A DNA stretch of 64,000 bases from Nageia nagi (taxonomy: Eukaryota > Pinophyta), in the NCBI GenBank assembly GCA_050084985.1, contig JBITNC010000002.1, positions 10,726,001-10,790,000 on the forward strand, read 5' to 3'. Within the stretch, counting starts at the first letter, position 1, and every line of letters begins with the position of its first letter. A program made the translations under genes and the position numbers. Below are positions 33,708-45,511 of the stretch, one piece after another. The notes beneath the pieces were generated by a model that ran no database searches, was not told the origin of the DNA, and saw nothing but the letters and a program-made list of their open reading frames with translations.

Positions 33708-36700
33708 GTCCCCTTGAGGGAAACCTTACCAACCCAATAGATGCCATAATATTATAGAAGTGAGATTTAGGAAGGGGATTGGTGAAAAAATCAATAAATT
33801 TTAGGACTGATGGATAATATTGCAATTGTAGGATACCATCCAAAAACTTCTCCTTGATAAAATATGCTTGGATTTTAATATAGTTTATTCTTTGATGGAA
33901 AACATAATTCTCTACTAAAGAAATAGCTTGGATTTCAACATTATCTAAAGAAATATAAGATGGGTGAGATTGTTCACACCCAATTTCTTTCAGAAGATAC
34001 CTTAACCAAATGGCTTCTTAAGTCATAACTAACATGGCTTGATATTTTGCCTATGTGGTGGAGAGAGCAGTAGTAGGTTATTTCTTGAAATTCTAAGAGA
34101 TAACAATTAAACCAATGGTGAAAACATAATTTGAGGTTGATTTCCTATCATCTCTATCTCCCCCATATTTAGAATCTGAGTACCTTGAGCAAACAAATGA
34201 GGAAAACTTGAAATACTTGAGAGAAATATCCTTTGTTCCTATAACATGCCTCAAGATTTGCTTAACAACATTGAGGTTCTCAACATACAATTTTTGCATA
34301 AACCATGCCATAAGATTTACTGCAAAGGTAATATCTGACCTGGATATAGTCAAATAAAGTAGACTACCAATTAATTACATGTAATATGTAGCATATACCA
34401 ACTAAAAGTTGGAGCTAAGAGTTAGAGTAATTCCAAGAGAGAATGGGATCATAACAAGTTTACATTCCTCCATTCCAAACTTTTACAATATGAATGAGAT
34501 ATACTTTGATTAAATAAAGTAAGTACAATCCTTGTATTGGTACACTTGCATACCAAGATAGTAGTGTAAGAGACCAAGATCAATAATTTCAAATGTTGCC
34601 TTAAGTTTAGATATGCACTCTTGGATGATTTTGTCATTATTTCCTATGATCAAAAGATCATCCATATATAGAAGAATCAATATCAAGTCTTATCCCTAAT
34701 TGAACACATATAAATATGAATCGAAGAAGCACTTAGAGAACCTAATGTCTACAAAGTATCCTAAAATATTTTTGTACCAGGCTCTAGGTTCTTGCTTAAG
34801 TCCATACAAGGACTTCTTTAGCTTGCATACAAGGAACTCTTTGCCTTCCATAATAAACCCTTCTAGTTGATTCATGTAGATCTCCACATTTAAGTTACCA
34901 TTGAGAAAAGTGCTCTTGACATCAAGTTAACAAACTTTCTATTCTTAAGCTATTGAAAGAGCAAATATTAACCTAATTATGGGCATATTTTCCATTGGAG
35001 TAAAGGTTTCCTCATAATTAACTTTGTATTTTTGAGCAAAACACTTGGCTACTAACCTTGCCTTGTATTTCTCAATTTCCCTAACTAAATTGTATTTGAC
35101 CTTGTAAATCCACTTATTGCTAATTGCATTTTATTAATTGGGATATAGAACCAAATTCCAAGTTTGATTTTTCATCAGAGCCTCATACTCCACTTTCATG
35201 GCTTCCATCCAGCATTCATGCTTCAAAGCTTCCTTGAATGATGAAGGTTCATTCTTGTTATCAATTTTGGCAAACAAGGATTTGTTTAAGATCACACTTC
35301 TCATTATCCTTTATGTTCAAGAATTTTTCTCTTAAGGTGACTTATCTATACTGATATCCAACCAGTTAAGTGCAACAAAATAGTCATCAAGATCATTCTA
35401 GTCCTCATAGGAAGCATATTCCTTAGGAATTTCATTGAAATTTACATCCCTTGAGGAAAACATTGCTTTGGAGGAAGGAGAGTTGACCCTATAGCCCCTA
35501 TGCTGACTGTCATAGCCCATAAAGATGCACTTTTCAAATCTCTTATACAACTTATTTCTTTTCTAAAAAATAATGAAGGCATAGACATCAGAACCAAAAA
35601 TCCTAAGATGAGAGATGTTAGGTTTCTTTCTCATTCATGTCTCATATGTTGTTTTACCTTCAATTACTTTCATAGGTCACTTATTCAAGATATAAATCAT
35701 AGTGATCATAGGTTAATCCCATAAGAAACTATTGATATTTCCCAACATGTCCTTAGCCATTTCCTAAATGGTTCTATTCTTTCTTTTAGAAACACCTTTT
35801 TTTTGCAGGGTGTAAGGGATAATGAACTACCTCTTGATCTCATATTTGGCACAATAATCATTGAACTTATTTCTATTATATTCACACCAATTTTTAGATC
35901 TCAACATCTTAATTTTGAATTTAGTTTGATTTTCAACTAAGGCTTTAACATGTTTGAACCTATCAAAGGTTTTATCCTTGTGCTCGAGTACACAAACAAA
36001 TGTCATCCTACTGAAGTCATTAATGAAATTTAACATATAAAATGCTTCCTCAAGAGATTTAGTCTGAAATGAATCCAACAAATCTAAATGCACAAGCTAA
36101 AGAGGTTGAGTTTCCTTATTACCTTATCTTTCTCAAAATTTTTCCTATTCATATTTCTTAATATGCATTTCTCATAAAGACCAATTATGGGTGATATCGA
36201 AGCCAAACCTTCTACACACTCTTGATTTTTCATGACTTGAATACTTTTGTTGTTAAGGTGTCCTAATTAATGGTACCAAAGATTACCCCCATAAAAAATA
36301 TTCGTAGCAAGGTACATCTTTGTTGGCACTTGATCTGTAATGCAAAGATTATCTTTCATTGATCCTTTCACCAAAGTGGCAAGTCCCTTCTTAATGCACC
36401 AAGAGTGTGAGTTAAACTCAAATGAGTACTCTTTCCTTACAACTTAAATTATAGAAAGAAGGTTCATAGTGAGTTTAGGCACATAGAGCACATTTTCAAG
36501 AACCATTCTATGCAACAACACACTTCCAATACCTTAGACTTAAAGGATTGAATTATCACCTATCACAATTGCATCCTTTCTATACTTGTGAAAATTTTCA
36601 AAATTATTCTTTTTAAAATACATGTGATTCATGCACCCAGAGTCAACAATTCAATCATTTGAGAAAGTATGAGAAATGGAGTAAATACCAAAAATAAAAG

Positions 36701-37580
36701 TAGTTTTTTCTTCTTCTTCTTGCCTTTGAAGTTATTTGATTTTTTAGTTCTTTTTCCACCTTGTTCTTTTTTTTTTCTTGTAGCAATCTGATTCCTTGTG
36801 ACCATAGATACCACAAAAATTATAATTTCCATCAAAATTATCTTTGGATTTGAATTTTCTAGACTTATTTTAGCCATTTTGTTGTTTTTTTCCATCTTTT
36901 TTGAAATCCATTTTTGGATCATAGAAAGATTTCCTTTGGTTGCACTTCTTTTTGAACACAAAATGCTCCTTTCGAGTGCAGATCGATAAATTTTTGTTGA
37001 GTGTTTCCTCATGTTTTAGGATAAGCCTTCAAATATTTTCCAATGAGTACACTTCTTCTTCATCATTGAGCCTCATCTCAATGACTATCATGAATTGATT
37101 GAATTTAGAAGAGAGATTTTGAAGGATGATGAACACCATAAACTCATCGTTGATCTAGTTGCAGCCATACCCAACAAGTTGGATCTTAAGATTAATAATA
37201 TTATTCTAGCATATTGCAATATTTTTCTTTTCCTCTTAATGTGATTGAAACAATTTTTGGAAAATGAAGAACCTTCTAGAGAATTTGGTACTGAGGTATA
37301 TTTTCTTCAATCTATCCAAGTTTCTTTTGTAGAGTTTGAAGAAGAGATCATGAGAAGGACTTCATCTGAAACTGAATGAAAGATCATAGAGGTTTTTAGT
37401 TCATTTATTTAGAGTAACTTTGTTTTCATTTACCATTTTCCATAATTTTTATGCTTGGAGCTCTGCTTTCATCTTAGGCTGCCAAATATCGTAGTCGGAA
37501 TCGTCTAGGATGTGCTTGGGTGAAAAGTTGTCTCTTATTTGCTACAAAAGAAGGTGAAAGTGTTAATCAATGTAAGCATG
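33708..37580 (-). pseudogene. Copia gag-pol remnant of element M
   Basis: Read 37580 to 33708. Gag (UBN2-type) is at 37580-37030, out of frame in places, with INDEFMVFIILQNLSSKFNQ. The zinc knuckle YNFCGIYGHKESDC is near 36830-36785, its first Cys replaced by Tyr. The protease IVDSGCMNHMYF (36655-36620) keeps its Asp. The GAG-pre-integrase LGHLNNKSIQVMK lies near 36270. Integrase FINDFSRMTF and LRSKNWCEYNRNKFNDYC (36030-35840) has lost the second catalytic Asp (D to K). RT has HECWMEAMKVEYEALMKN, then SLYGLKQEPRAWY and an intact YMDD box at 34668-34657. RNase H has SDSKYGGDRDDRKSTSNYVF (about 34180). Numerous stops and frameshifts mean no protein can be made. Confidence 0.85.
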
Positions 37581-40500
37581 TTAAATTTGTGAACCAAAAA
37601 TTATTCAACCATACATGTTGAGTTTTTTCAAATTAATAAATCATACATATTGAATTTTTTCAAATTAATTAATCATACATACTAAATTTTAACCAAAGGT
37701 AATTGACAAGGCATGCTTAAATTGTTAACCAATTTCATATGTGCAAAATGTTTTCAATCTCATCAAATCATATGTCCCATACATAAAATATTTTATCATA
37801 ACCAAGTAACATTGGTTTTGTGATGGTAGAGTTGAGGCTTTTTCTTGTTTGAAATTAGGTTTTCACTTGGATTTTGCATGCAACACTTGATGATGAAATC
37901 CAAGTCGTGATGGAGCCCAAGTCCTACCAATCCTCAACTAGTCTCTCTATGGCCAACAATATACTCTTACAAAGAGGAGTACTAGCTATTTTCCAAGGGT
38001 ATGATGTATGTTGGATTAGCCAAATTTTATCTTTATTAGGTTTCAAGTTATCCTTCTAGGTTATCACGATAATACTAAAATGGGCGTGCAAACATATGGT
38101 ATCACTACATGCATAACTGTCCACCTATATGGAGTTATGTTTAGATAAATAAAGGACTTAGGGGTAATTAAGAAGTATAAAATTTACACCATTTGGATCA
38201 ATGTAATAAAGGATATAGTTTACATTTTCCTTCCCCCATGAATCTCCAAACAAGTTATGTTGCAAAATAAAATGTGCAAATGTGTTCATTTTAGGGGTGC
38301 ACTTTCAATATTTGCGATTTTTTTTACAAAAAAAAAAGCAAAATGCTTAACATAAAGTGAATTATTTAGGCAAAATTCTTAACCTAAGAGTGTCAAAGAG
38401 GTTTTGTCACAATCCCAAGAGGACCTCTTTGCAAAAAAAAATGTAAACGTTCATTATTTTTAAGTAACAATAATAATAAATAAGAAGTACCCATTTTACT
38501 TTAAAATTTGAATTTCGAAAAAAATGCTTCTTTCTATCAACATTAAAAAATGTACATAGGTAAAAAAAATCCTTCCCATTGCAATGTTACCTTAGAGAAG
38601 GAAAATAATTCTTTTAAAACTAAAGAAGAAAAATAATTCCCCCTTTTAACACTTTTTCAAATAAATAAAAATGCCTCCACTTTTTGATAAGTAAAAATAT
38701 GAACTATCAATAAACCTTTGGGTTTGTCACTAACCCCAACTCTAGTGAACCTCACATTGATCTTAGTGAAGGGACTAGTTAGCTCTAAGAGCCAATACTC
38801 AGACACCTCAAATTCCTCTCACTAGTCTTGATAGCTAATACTCCACTTGCTCATTAATTATTGAATCTAAGCTAGTTCCTAAAACTATTTGCAGTAGAGA
38901 TCACTATTTGGAGATAGGATACATACAATTAGAAAGAATACTAAAATTAGAAAGATTAAAAAAATACATAGGAAATGATCTAGTTGTAATATTCTACTCT
39001 CTTATTTCTATTATCTAACTCTCTTAGTAAAAGCCACACAAAATACTAAAAAAAATGGAATACTAAAGTAACATTGAATACTGAAGTAATAACGTTAAAC
39101 ATAGATAAGGGTAGAGATACCAAAATTTGGGCCCTATCTTTCCAGCATTCTCTTCCTTTCAACACACTTGTTACGTCAATAGTTACTCTATTTCTTAACA
39201 TAAATAGTGCTTACAATCTAATTGCGTGAATAAGATGAATACATTAAATCTCCATCCCCTTCCTTTTAAAAAAGAAGGGCTTTTATTCTACAATTTTACT
39301 AAAAATAGAGCTATGATTATGGTTGGGTATTCTAAATATCCCAACCAAATCATTACAAATTTGAACTACTTCTAATCTTAATGTATCCTAGCTGACATTG
39401 TGAGAAATTGAACCTCCCAAATAAAGGAGGTTTCTCCTAAAATATCTGAATATGTTGAATTATGTTGAAGCATGCGTGCTTATCTGCTAAAACCATCAAA
39501 TACTATTCTTGCACATGTTCATGCTCGATCACTAGTTTTAGGTGTGGAAGTAAGTTTACATTCAACTATCTTTTGAGTGTGTGTATTTTCCATCTGGATG
39601 TTAAAGCATCATGTTGCATTATCAACAATTGTTGACATCAGGATCTCATCATGATGTGCCCGTTGGTTAAGTCCCTTGACATGTCAATCATGTTCTTCTT
39701 CAGCATGACCTATTTATAAGTTCTTTAGTATGGCACTTTAGAACATATTTAGTACACATCTCTTAAGAATGTCTTCATTATATCACTTAAGATTATCTTC
39801 GATACATCACTTAAGAATGCCTTTAGTATGCCACTTCAACTGTTAAGTCTATTCAATATGCTCAACACATTATTATTATGTCAATGTAGGAATAATTCTT
39901 TATTATGTCATTCATACTTAGCTCAACACATTATTATTCACAAAATAAAATATCTATTATATGAATTTGACAACATAAAACATGAATGGAAACAACATGC
40001 ATTTTAGTATGAAAAGACATAATTGCATATAAATTACTATAGTTATTATCATAATATCCATAACCATGAACTTATCAATATGCATATATATAATAAAAAG
40101 GAGGCCTTAATAGAACCTTATCACTTTTAATAAACATAATAATTCCCCCTTATTTTTCAAAAAATGTACTTAAAAAGTTCTCCCTTTTAAAAAAAAAACA
40201 TTCCTCCCCCCTTTTTTTAAAATCTCCCTTATTTGAAACAATTCCTCCTTTTAATTATTATTTTTAAAATAACCCCCTACTAAAGTAAAATAATAATGAA
40301 TATTAAAAATATTGATGGTAAGACATCAAAAAATTTAATGTCCCCATCTACCAAGCCTATAAGAGGTGTTAATGGAGGAATAGAGATAGACATATGTGCC
40401 TAATGAGGGAGGCCATGCCTTTGTACAATGAAATTCTCATATTCAAGGAGAAGTTATATCATTTAGTCATAAAAAGGCATTATGAGCAATGAAGTATGCA

Positions 40501-41650
40501 AGGAGAACTTGGGGAGGGTTTTCAATTGTTGAGGCCACTTAGGGTAAAAAAAGGGAGTTGTAAGGGGGTGGAGCCCCCCCTTTTATTCCACAATGGTAGA
40601 TGATGAGGATCAAGTTGGGTAATCCATTAGGATGGTTGGATTGATGTTATTAACCAAGCAACAATGATAAGAGGGTGATACAAGATGAGATCAAGATGGT
40701 GCTAAAGTGGGTCGAGATGATGAAGGTGCTAACAATGGGGCTTGGTGTGATTCAATCTAGGATGGGAGGCCAAGCGAAGGTGCTAATGATGAGGTTGGGT
40801 GGGAGCTAATCTAGGTTGCATGGCCAAATGGAGGTGCTAGCAGTGGGCTAGGTAGGATCAATTTGGAGTAAGCAACTAGGTGGAGGTGCTAGCAGCAAAG
40901 CTGGGTGGGAGCCGATCTAGGCTAAGAGACCAACGAGGTAGAGGTCACGAGTGGATGGTAGGTGGGGTTGAAGTGGTGTAGTTAGGTAGCGAGGAGGAGA
41001 GGCCATGCACCCCCTCTAGTCTCCTTCATTTAGGATCGAATACTCCCCATTAAAAAAATTATAATTATTTTATAATTTTTGTAAAGCTTTGTGTTAGATG
41101 TGAAAAATATACAATTTATTAGCATATGATAGCATTGATGTTAAGGACCCAACTACCCCCATTTATTTTTTTTATTTTTAGTAATCATATTGGAAAAAAA
41201 TTGTATTTAATTTTCCTTTTGTCATTAAATAAATTTATTCAAAAATAAATACAAATTTATAGATGCTAACATGAATATTACAAAATTTACCCCATTTTTT
41301 ATATAAACATAAAATAAATGTGTATATGGTAAATTTGTTTTGCAACCTTATACTATTATAAATTTCATAATAACAATACATTATTATTATTTTAAGTAAT
41401 TTTATCGAATAAAACTATGTAGTTAACAAAATAATTTTAGTATAAAAAATTGCATAACAATAACATATTGTTATTTTTAAGCAAATTTTTATAAAAAAAG
41501 TAACTAACATAACAAAAAATGTTAGTGTCAGAATGAAATAGTCCAAATTTTGAAAAATATCACAAATCAATGGGTAGAAGGTTATGCCTTCACTTTATTT
41601 TACCTCACAATAATGAAGATGAACCTCCAAATATGAAACCTCCAAGAATG
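37581..41650 (-). other. Long non-coding leader of Copia element M
   Basis: About 4 kb between the primer-binding site and gag with no coding frame in the sense direction. A block at 37840-38345 is well conserved with 47540-47990, 51690-52150 and 58965-59440, the matching leader positions in the other copies. The middle (about 40360-41040) is a G-rich (+ strand) diverged tandem repeat with phrases such as GGTGCTAGCAG and GGGAGCCGATCTAGG. A- and T-rich stretches fill the rest. A small + strand frame (37874-38059) is antisense to the element and not conserved. Confidence 0.75.
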
Positions 41651-41665
41651 GCTCTAGATACCTAT
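41651..41665 (-). promoter_or_regulatory. Primer-binding site of Copia element M
   Basis: On the element strand, AGGTATCTAGAGC follows the 5' LTR. It differs from the usual plant Copia initiator-tRNA site (TGGTATCAGAGC) by the first base and one inserted T. Confidence 0.7.
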
Positions 41666-42172
41666 TGAAATGAAATAAGCCTAAATGACTAAATCCCTAA
41701 ATACCCAATATCATATGAAGGCTCTCTCAAATTCCTTAAGAATTAATAACAAAAAATCAAAGTAGCATTCACACAATATGAAACCAATATAAAGTGGTTC
41801 CTCCAACCATGGGAGTACATACACTAATCTAAGATCTTCTTATTCTCAAACAGCACTCTCTTACAACAACTCACTTTTGCACTTCTCCTACAACCTAGAC
41901 AAAAGCATAACTTTGCTACAAACTTGAGTGCGTAATATCAAGGATAAGGCCCTCTATTTATAGGCCAAAATTATCCCTTAGATCACCCTTTTAATCATTG
42001 TACAATGCCATGACATGCATTACCCTTTTACCTAAAGGACATGCTCATGAGATAGAGTGTAGAACAAGTAACATTATAATATTCATTAAATACTTAAGGT
42101 ATCTAGGAATAACCTTAAGTATTAAGTAAATTACATGAAGATACCTTAAAATAATGCATTATACATTCCAAT
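41666..42172 (-). repeat. 5' LTR of Copia element M
   Basis: About 507 bp, with TATAAATAG (element strand) at 41962-41954. Its start reads TATTGGAATG where related LTRs read TGTTGGAATG. It is similar over its full length to 32472-32980 and 44988-45511. Confidence 0.85.
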
Positions 42173-43059
42173 AATCATTTCATCATTCATCATCATTTTT
42201 CCTATAGCTTTTGAGTTGAGTTTTGCATCTCATAAAACTCACCTCAAAAGGGGGCATATGTAAGCACCTATAAATATATTTTTACCCTTGATCATTTTGC
42301 ATCTTGGTGCTTTCACTTAATTGCTCCATCATATCTATTTTTGACCTTATATGTTGGGTATCAAACAAATATACCGATTACCCTAGTCGGTTGATTGAAT
42401 AGCTTGCAAACTAACCAATTGACTAGGTAAACCGACCTACTAATCCGATGTTAGATCTATAAAATCAAATTTGAAATTTCATTACTCATTTTGATCTGGT
42501 CCTTACCCATTACCAACCTTCCATACATGTACAATCGAACCCTTAAGCAAGACCCTAAGCGATAACAACCTCTAGCACTCTCCATAACATGTTATGATCA
42601 TGCTTGCAAGTGTTGGAGAGCATTGGGAGCTATATTGGAGCCATTTTATCACTTGTATCATTTATGTATAGCATTTTTATGCATATGTGTGAGCATGTAA
42701 CATTTTTATAGACTATATTCATGGTAATTTAACTTATTTTTATCATTTTATCATTATCTTAGCATAGCATGAGCATATCACTTTGCATTGTAGGGATTTA
42801 CTTATTTAATAATATCCATTTATTATGGGATCAAAGGTCTATATTACATCAAGGAGGTTTAATACCTCTCTTTGAGAACACTTTAGGGTCTAGTATTGAG
42901 ATCCCCACTAATGTTTATTTTCTTACAAGTTTAGAGATCAAGAGCACATCCATCCATTATTTTTCACAAAATAAAATCTAGAAATAATATGGTGGTGCAA
43001 CCTTGATCCTCTCCTTGAGAGAGGGTCACCACTTTGTGTAACCCACACATATCCATAAG
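42173..43059. other. Unclassified spacer with a purine-tract-like site
   Basis: No gene. CTCAAAAGGGGGCATATGTA near 42241-42260 looks like a polypurine tract followed by an LTR start, hinting at a further decayed LTR element, but I found no partner LTR. The 70-codon frame at 42769-42981 has no recognisable motif. Confidence 0.35.
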
Positions 43060-44379
43060 TAGCCCAACCCTTACCCCTAAACCTAAACATCCAAACCTTT
43101 ACCCTTAATCCCTAACCCTTACCCTTAACCTTAACCCTAACCACTAACCCCTACGTACCCTAACCCTTAAACCTAACCTTAACTACTAACACCTAAGTAC
43201 CTTAACCCTTAAACCTAACCCTAACTACTAACACATAAGTACCCTAAACCTTACCCCTAAACCCTAACCCACATACCTTAACCCTAAACCCTAATACCTA
43301 ATCCCAAACCCTAAATCCTAATCATTATCCCTAATTATTAATCATAAACCTAACCCCTAATCCTAATAGTTAACTATGACCCTAAACTTAACCCTAAATA
43401 TTAAACCCTAACCCTTAGCCCTTACCCTTAAACCATAACCCTTACCCCTAACCCTAACAGTTAACCCCTAACTTGTACCTTAAACCTAAAAGCCTAACCC
43501 TAACCCCTAAGTATCCTAACCTTTACCCCTAACCCTAACCATTAACTTTGAAGTATCCTAACCCTTACCCCTAAACCTTAACCCCAAACCCTAACACCTA
43601 AATCAACCCCTAAACCTAAACCCCAAACCTTAACTCTAAATCCTAACACCTAACCCAACCCCTAAACCTTAACCATTAACCCTAACCCTTAACACTAGAT
43701 GATAACCCCTAACCCTTACCCTTAAACTTAAACATCTAAACATTTACCCCTAATCCCTAACCCTTACCCATAACCCTAACCACTAACCCCTAACCACTTT
43801 AAACGTTACCCTTAACACTAACCTAGATCATTAACCCCTAAATACCTTAAACCCTAATCCTTAATCCTTAACCCTAACACCTAACCCTAACCCCTAAACC
43901 TTAACCACTAACCTTAATTGTTAACCCTAACCTTATCTCTAAACCTAATCTTAAACCTCAGACCTTAACCCCTAACCCCTAATCTTAACCCCTAACCCTA
44001 ATTACTAACCTTAACCCTTACCCCTAATCTCAACCCTTAAACCTTGACTACTAACCTCTAAACCTAAATAACTAAACCTTTACTCCTATCCATCAACCCT
44101 TAAGTACCTTAACCCTTACCCCTAACCCTAATCACTAACCCTTAAGTACCCTAACCTTTACCCCTAACCCTAATCACTAACCCTAAGTACCATAACCCTT
44201 ACCCCTAAACCCTAACCCTTAACTCCAAACTCTAACACCTAACCCCCACCCCTAAAATCTAACCATTAACCCTAACCATTAGCCCTAAACCTAAATCTAA
44301 TAGCTAACTCTAACCCTAAACCCCAAATCTTAAACCCTAGCCCCTAACCTTAATCACTAACCTCTAACCCTAACCCTAT
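43060..44379. repeat. Degenerate interstitial telomere-like array (CCCTAA type)
   Basis: About 1.3 kb built almost only of variants of CCCTAA, CCCTTA, CCCTAAA and CCCCTAA on the + strand, related to the plant telomere repeat CCCTAAA. A higher-order pattern is visible: a phrase like CTAAGTACCCTAACCC recurs near 43153, 43193, 43233, 43507, 43551, 44092, 44147 and 44185, commonly after CACTAACCC. It is internal and flanked by retroelements, so it is not a chromosome end. Confidence 0.92.
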
Positions 44380-44439
44380 AATACCAATTAATACATGGTA
44401 AGTTTAAAAAAAAAAATCTAAGTGTTTATGTCAGAATTT

Positions 44440-44670
44440 TGGAGGCATACATTGAGTCATCATTAGAGACATAAACTGAATCACCTTGGGATAATATTTG
44501 AGACATTATCTGATAAAATTTGAGACATAATTTGCAACATCATGTGAAAAAAATTGAGACATAGTTTGTGACATAATACTACATATTTTGAGATATTATA
44601 AGACATAATTTGAAACATATTTTACAATACCATATGACATAATTTGAGACATATTACGATACTAATTGAT
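44440..44670. repeat. Degenerate repeat of TTTGAGACATAA phrases
   Basis: About ten loosely spaced copies of TTTGAGACATAA or close variants (for example TTGAGACATAGTTTG, TTGAAACATATT). It directly follows the telomere-like block and shows no coding potential. Confidence 0.6.
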
Positions 44671-44987
44671 ATATGTATTAAGATATTAATTGCGATAGGA
44701 AAGGTAATAGAAAATCGCTAAAATTTTTGAAAAAATAATATATATCAAATTATGTCATAGGATGTTGTTATTCGAGATAGGGGCATTTAAGAAGTTTTGT
44801 ATCATGTGCCTTATCTTAAATCACCTTAAATTTAGTAGTGGTGGAACCAATATCTTGTATATATAGTTGTATTCACTTCATCCATATCTCTCTTTCTCAA
44901 GCTAGTTGTCAATCGCCATTATGGCTTAGCTAGATCCTCCTCTACCTATAGTGTTGAGTGAGGTGTGTGTTTTATTTGTAGCAACCT
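44671..44987. other. Spacer before the second Copia copy
   Basis: No feature recognised; ordinary AT-rich sequence. Confidence 0.4.
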
Positions 44988-45511
44988 TGTTAGAATGTAT
45001 AATGCATTATTATAAGGTATCTTAATGTAATTCATTTAATAGTGAATATGATAAATGTAAATTCACTAATACTTAAAAGTATCCCTAAATACCTTTTAAG
45101 TATTTGTGAATATAATAATGTAACTTGTCCTACACTCCATCTCATGAGCATGACCCTTGGGTAAAAGGGTGACACATGTCATGACATTGTACAATGGCTA
45201 ATAGGGTGATCCAAGGGAGGATTTTGACTTATAAATAGAAAGCCCTCTCCTTGAGATCATTCACTAAAGTTTGTAGCAAAGTTATGCTCTTATTTAGGTT
45301 GCAAGAGAAGTGAGAAAGTGAATTGTAAGAGAGTTCTCTTTGAAAAATATGATCTTAGTTTAATCGATGTACTCCCATGGTTGGAGGAACTACTTTATAT
45401 TGTTGTCAACTTTGTGATATTGACTAACTTGTCTATGCTATTATGATGATATTTTAGAGAGCTTTCATGAGATCTTGGTAGGATAGGAATTTAGTCATTT
45501 AAGCTTATTCA
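44988..45511 (+). repeat. 5' LTR of Copia element C
   Basis: Full-length similarity to the LTRs of element M (reverse-complemented) and, mainly in the first 350 bp, to those at 48921 and 57810. TATA box at 45230. Confidence 0.82.

Larger units (their letters stand above)
32472..42172 (-). mobile_element. Copia LTR retrotransposon M, near full length, inactive
   Basis: A 9.7 kb element read from 42172 down to 32472. Order: 5' LTR (42172-41666), primer-binding site, roughly 4 kb non-coding leader, gag, zinc knuckle, protease, integrase, RT, RNase H, first purine tract, repeat-bearing 3' UTR, second purine tract, 3' LTR (32980-32472). Domain order protease-integrase-RT-RNase H is diagnostic of Ty1/Copia. 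No clean 5 bp target duplication is seen; both flanks are TCATT-rich. It has many stops and shifts. Size and two purine tracts recall Sirevirus-type Copia elements, but assignment needs RT phylogeny. Confidence 0.88.

Noticed and set aside
37874-38059. Small + strand frame in the conserved Copia leader block
   Set aside because: Antisense to the element, and its frame is not kept in the matching blocks at 47540, 51690 and 58965.
43060-44379. True telomere or chromosome end
   Set aside because: The repeat is too degenerate and is flanked on both sides by several kilobases of retroelements.
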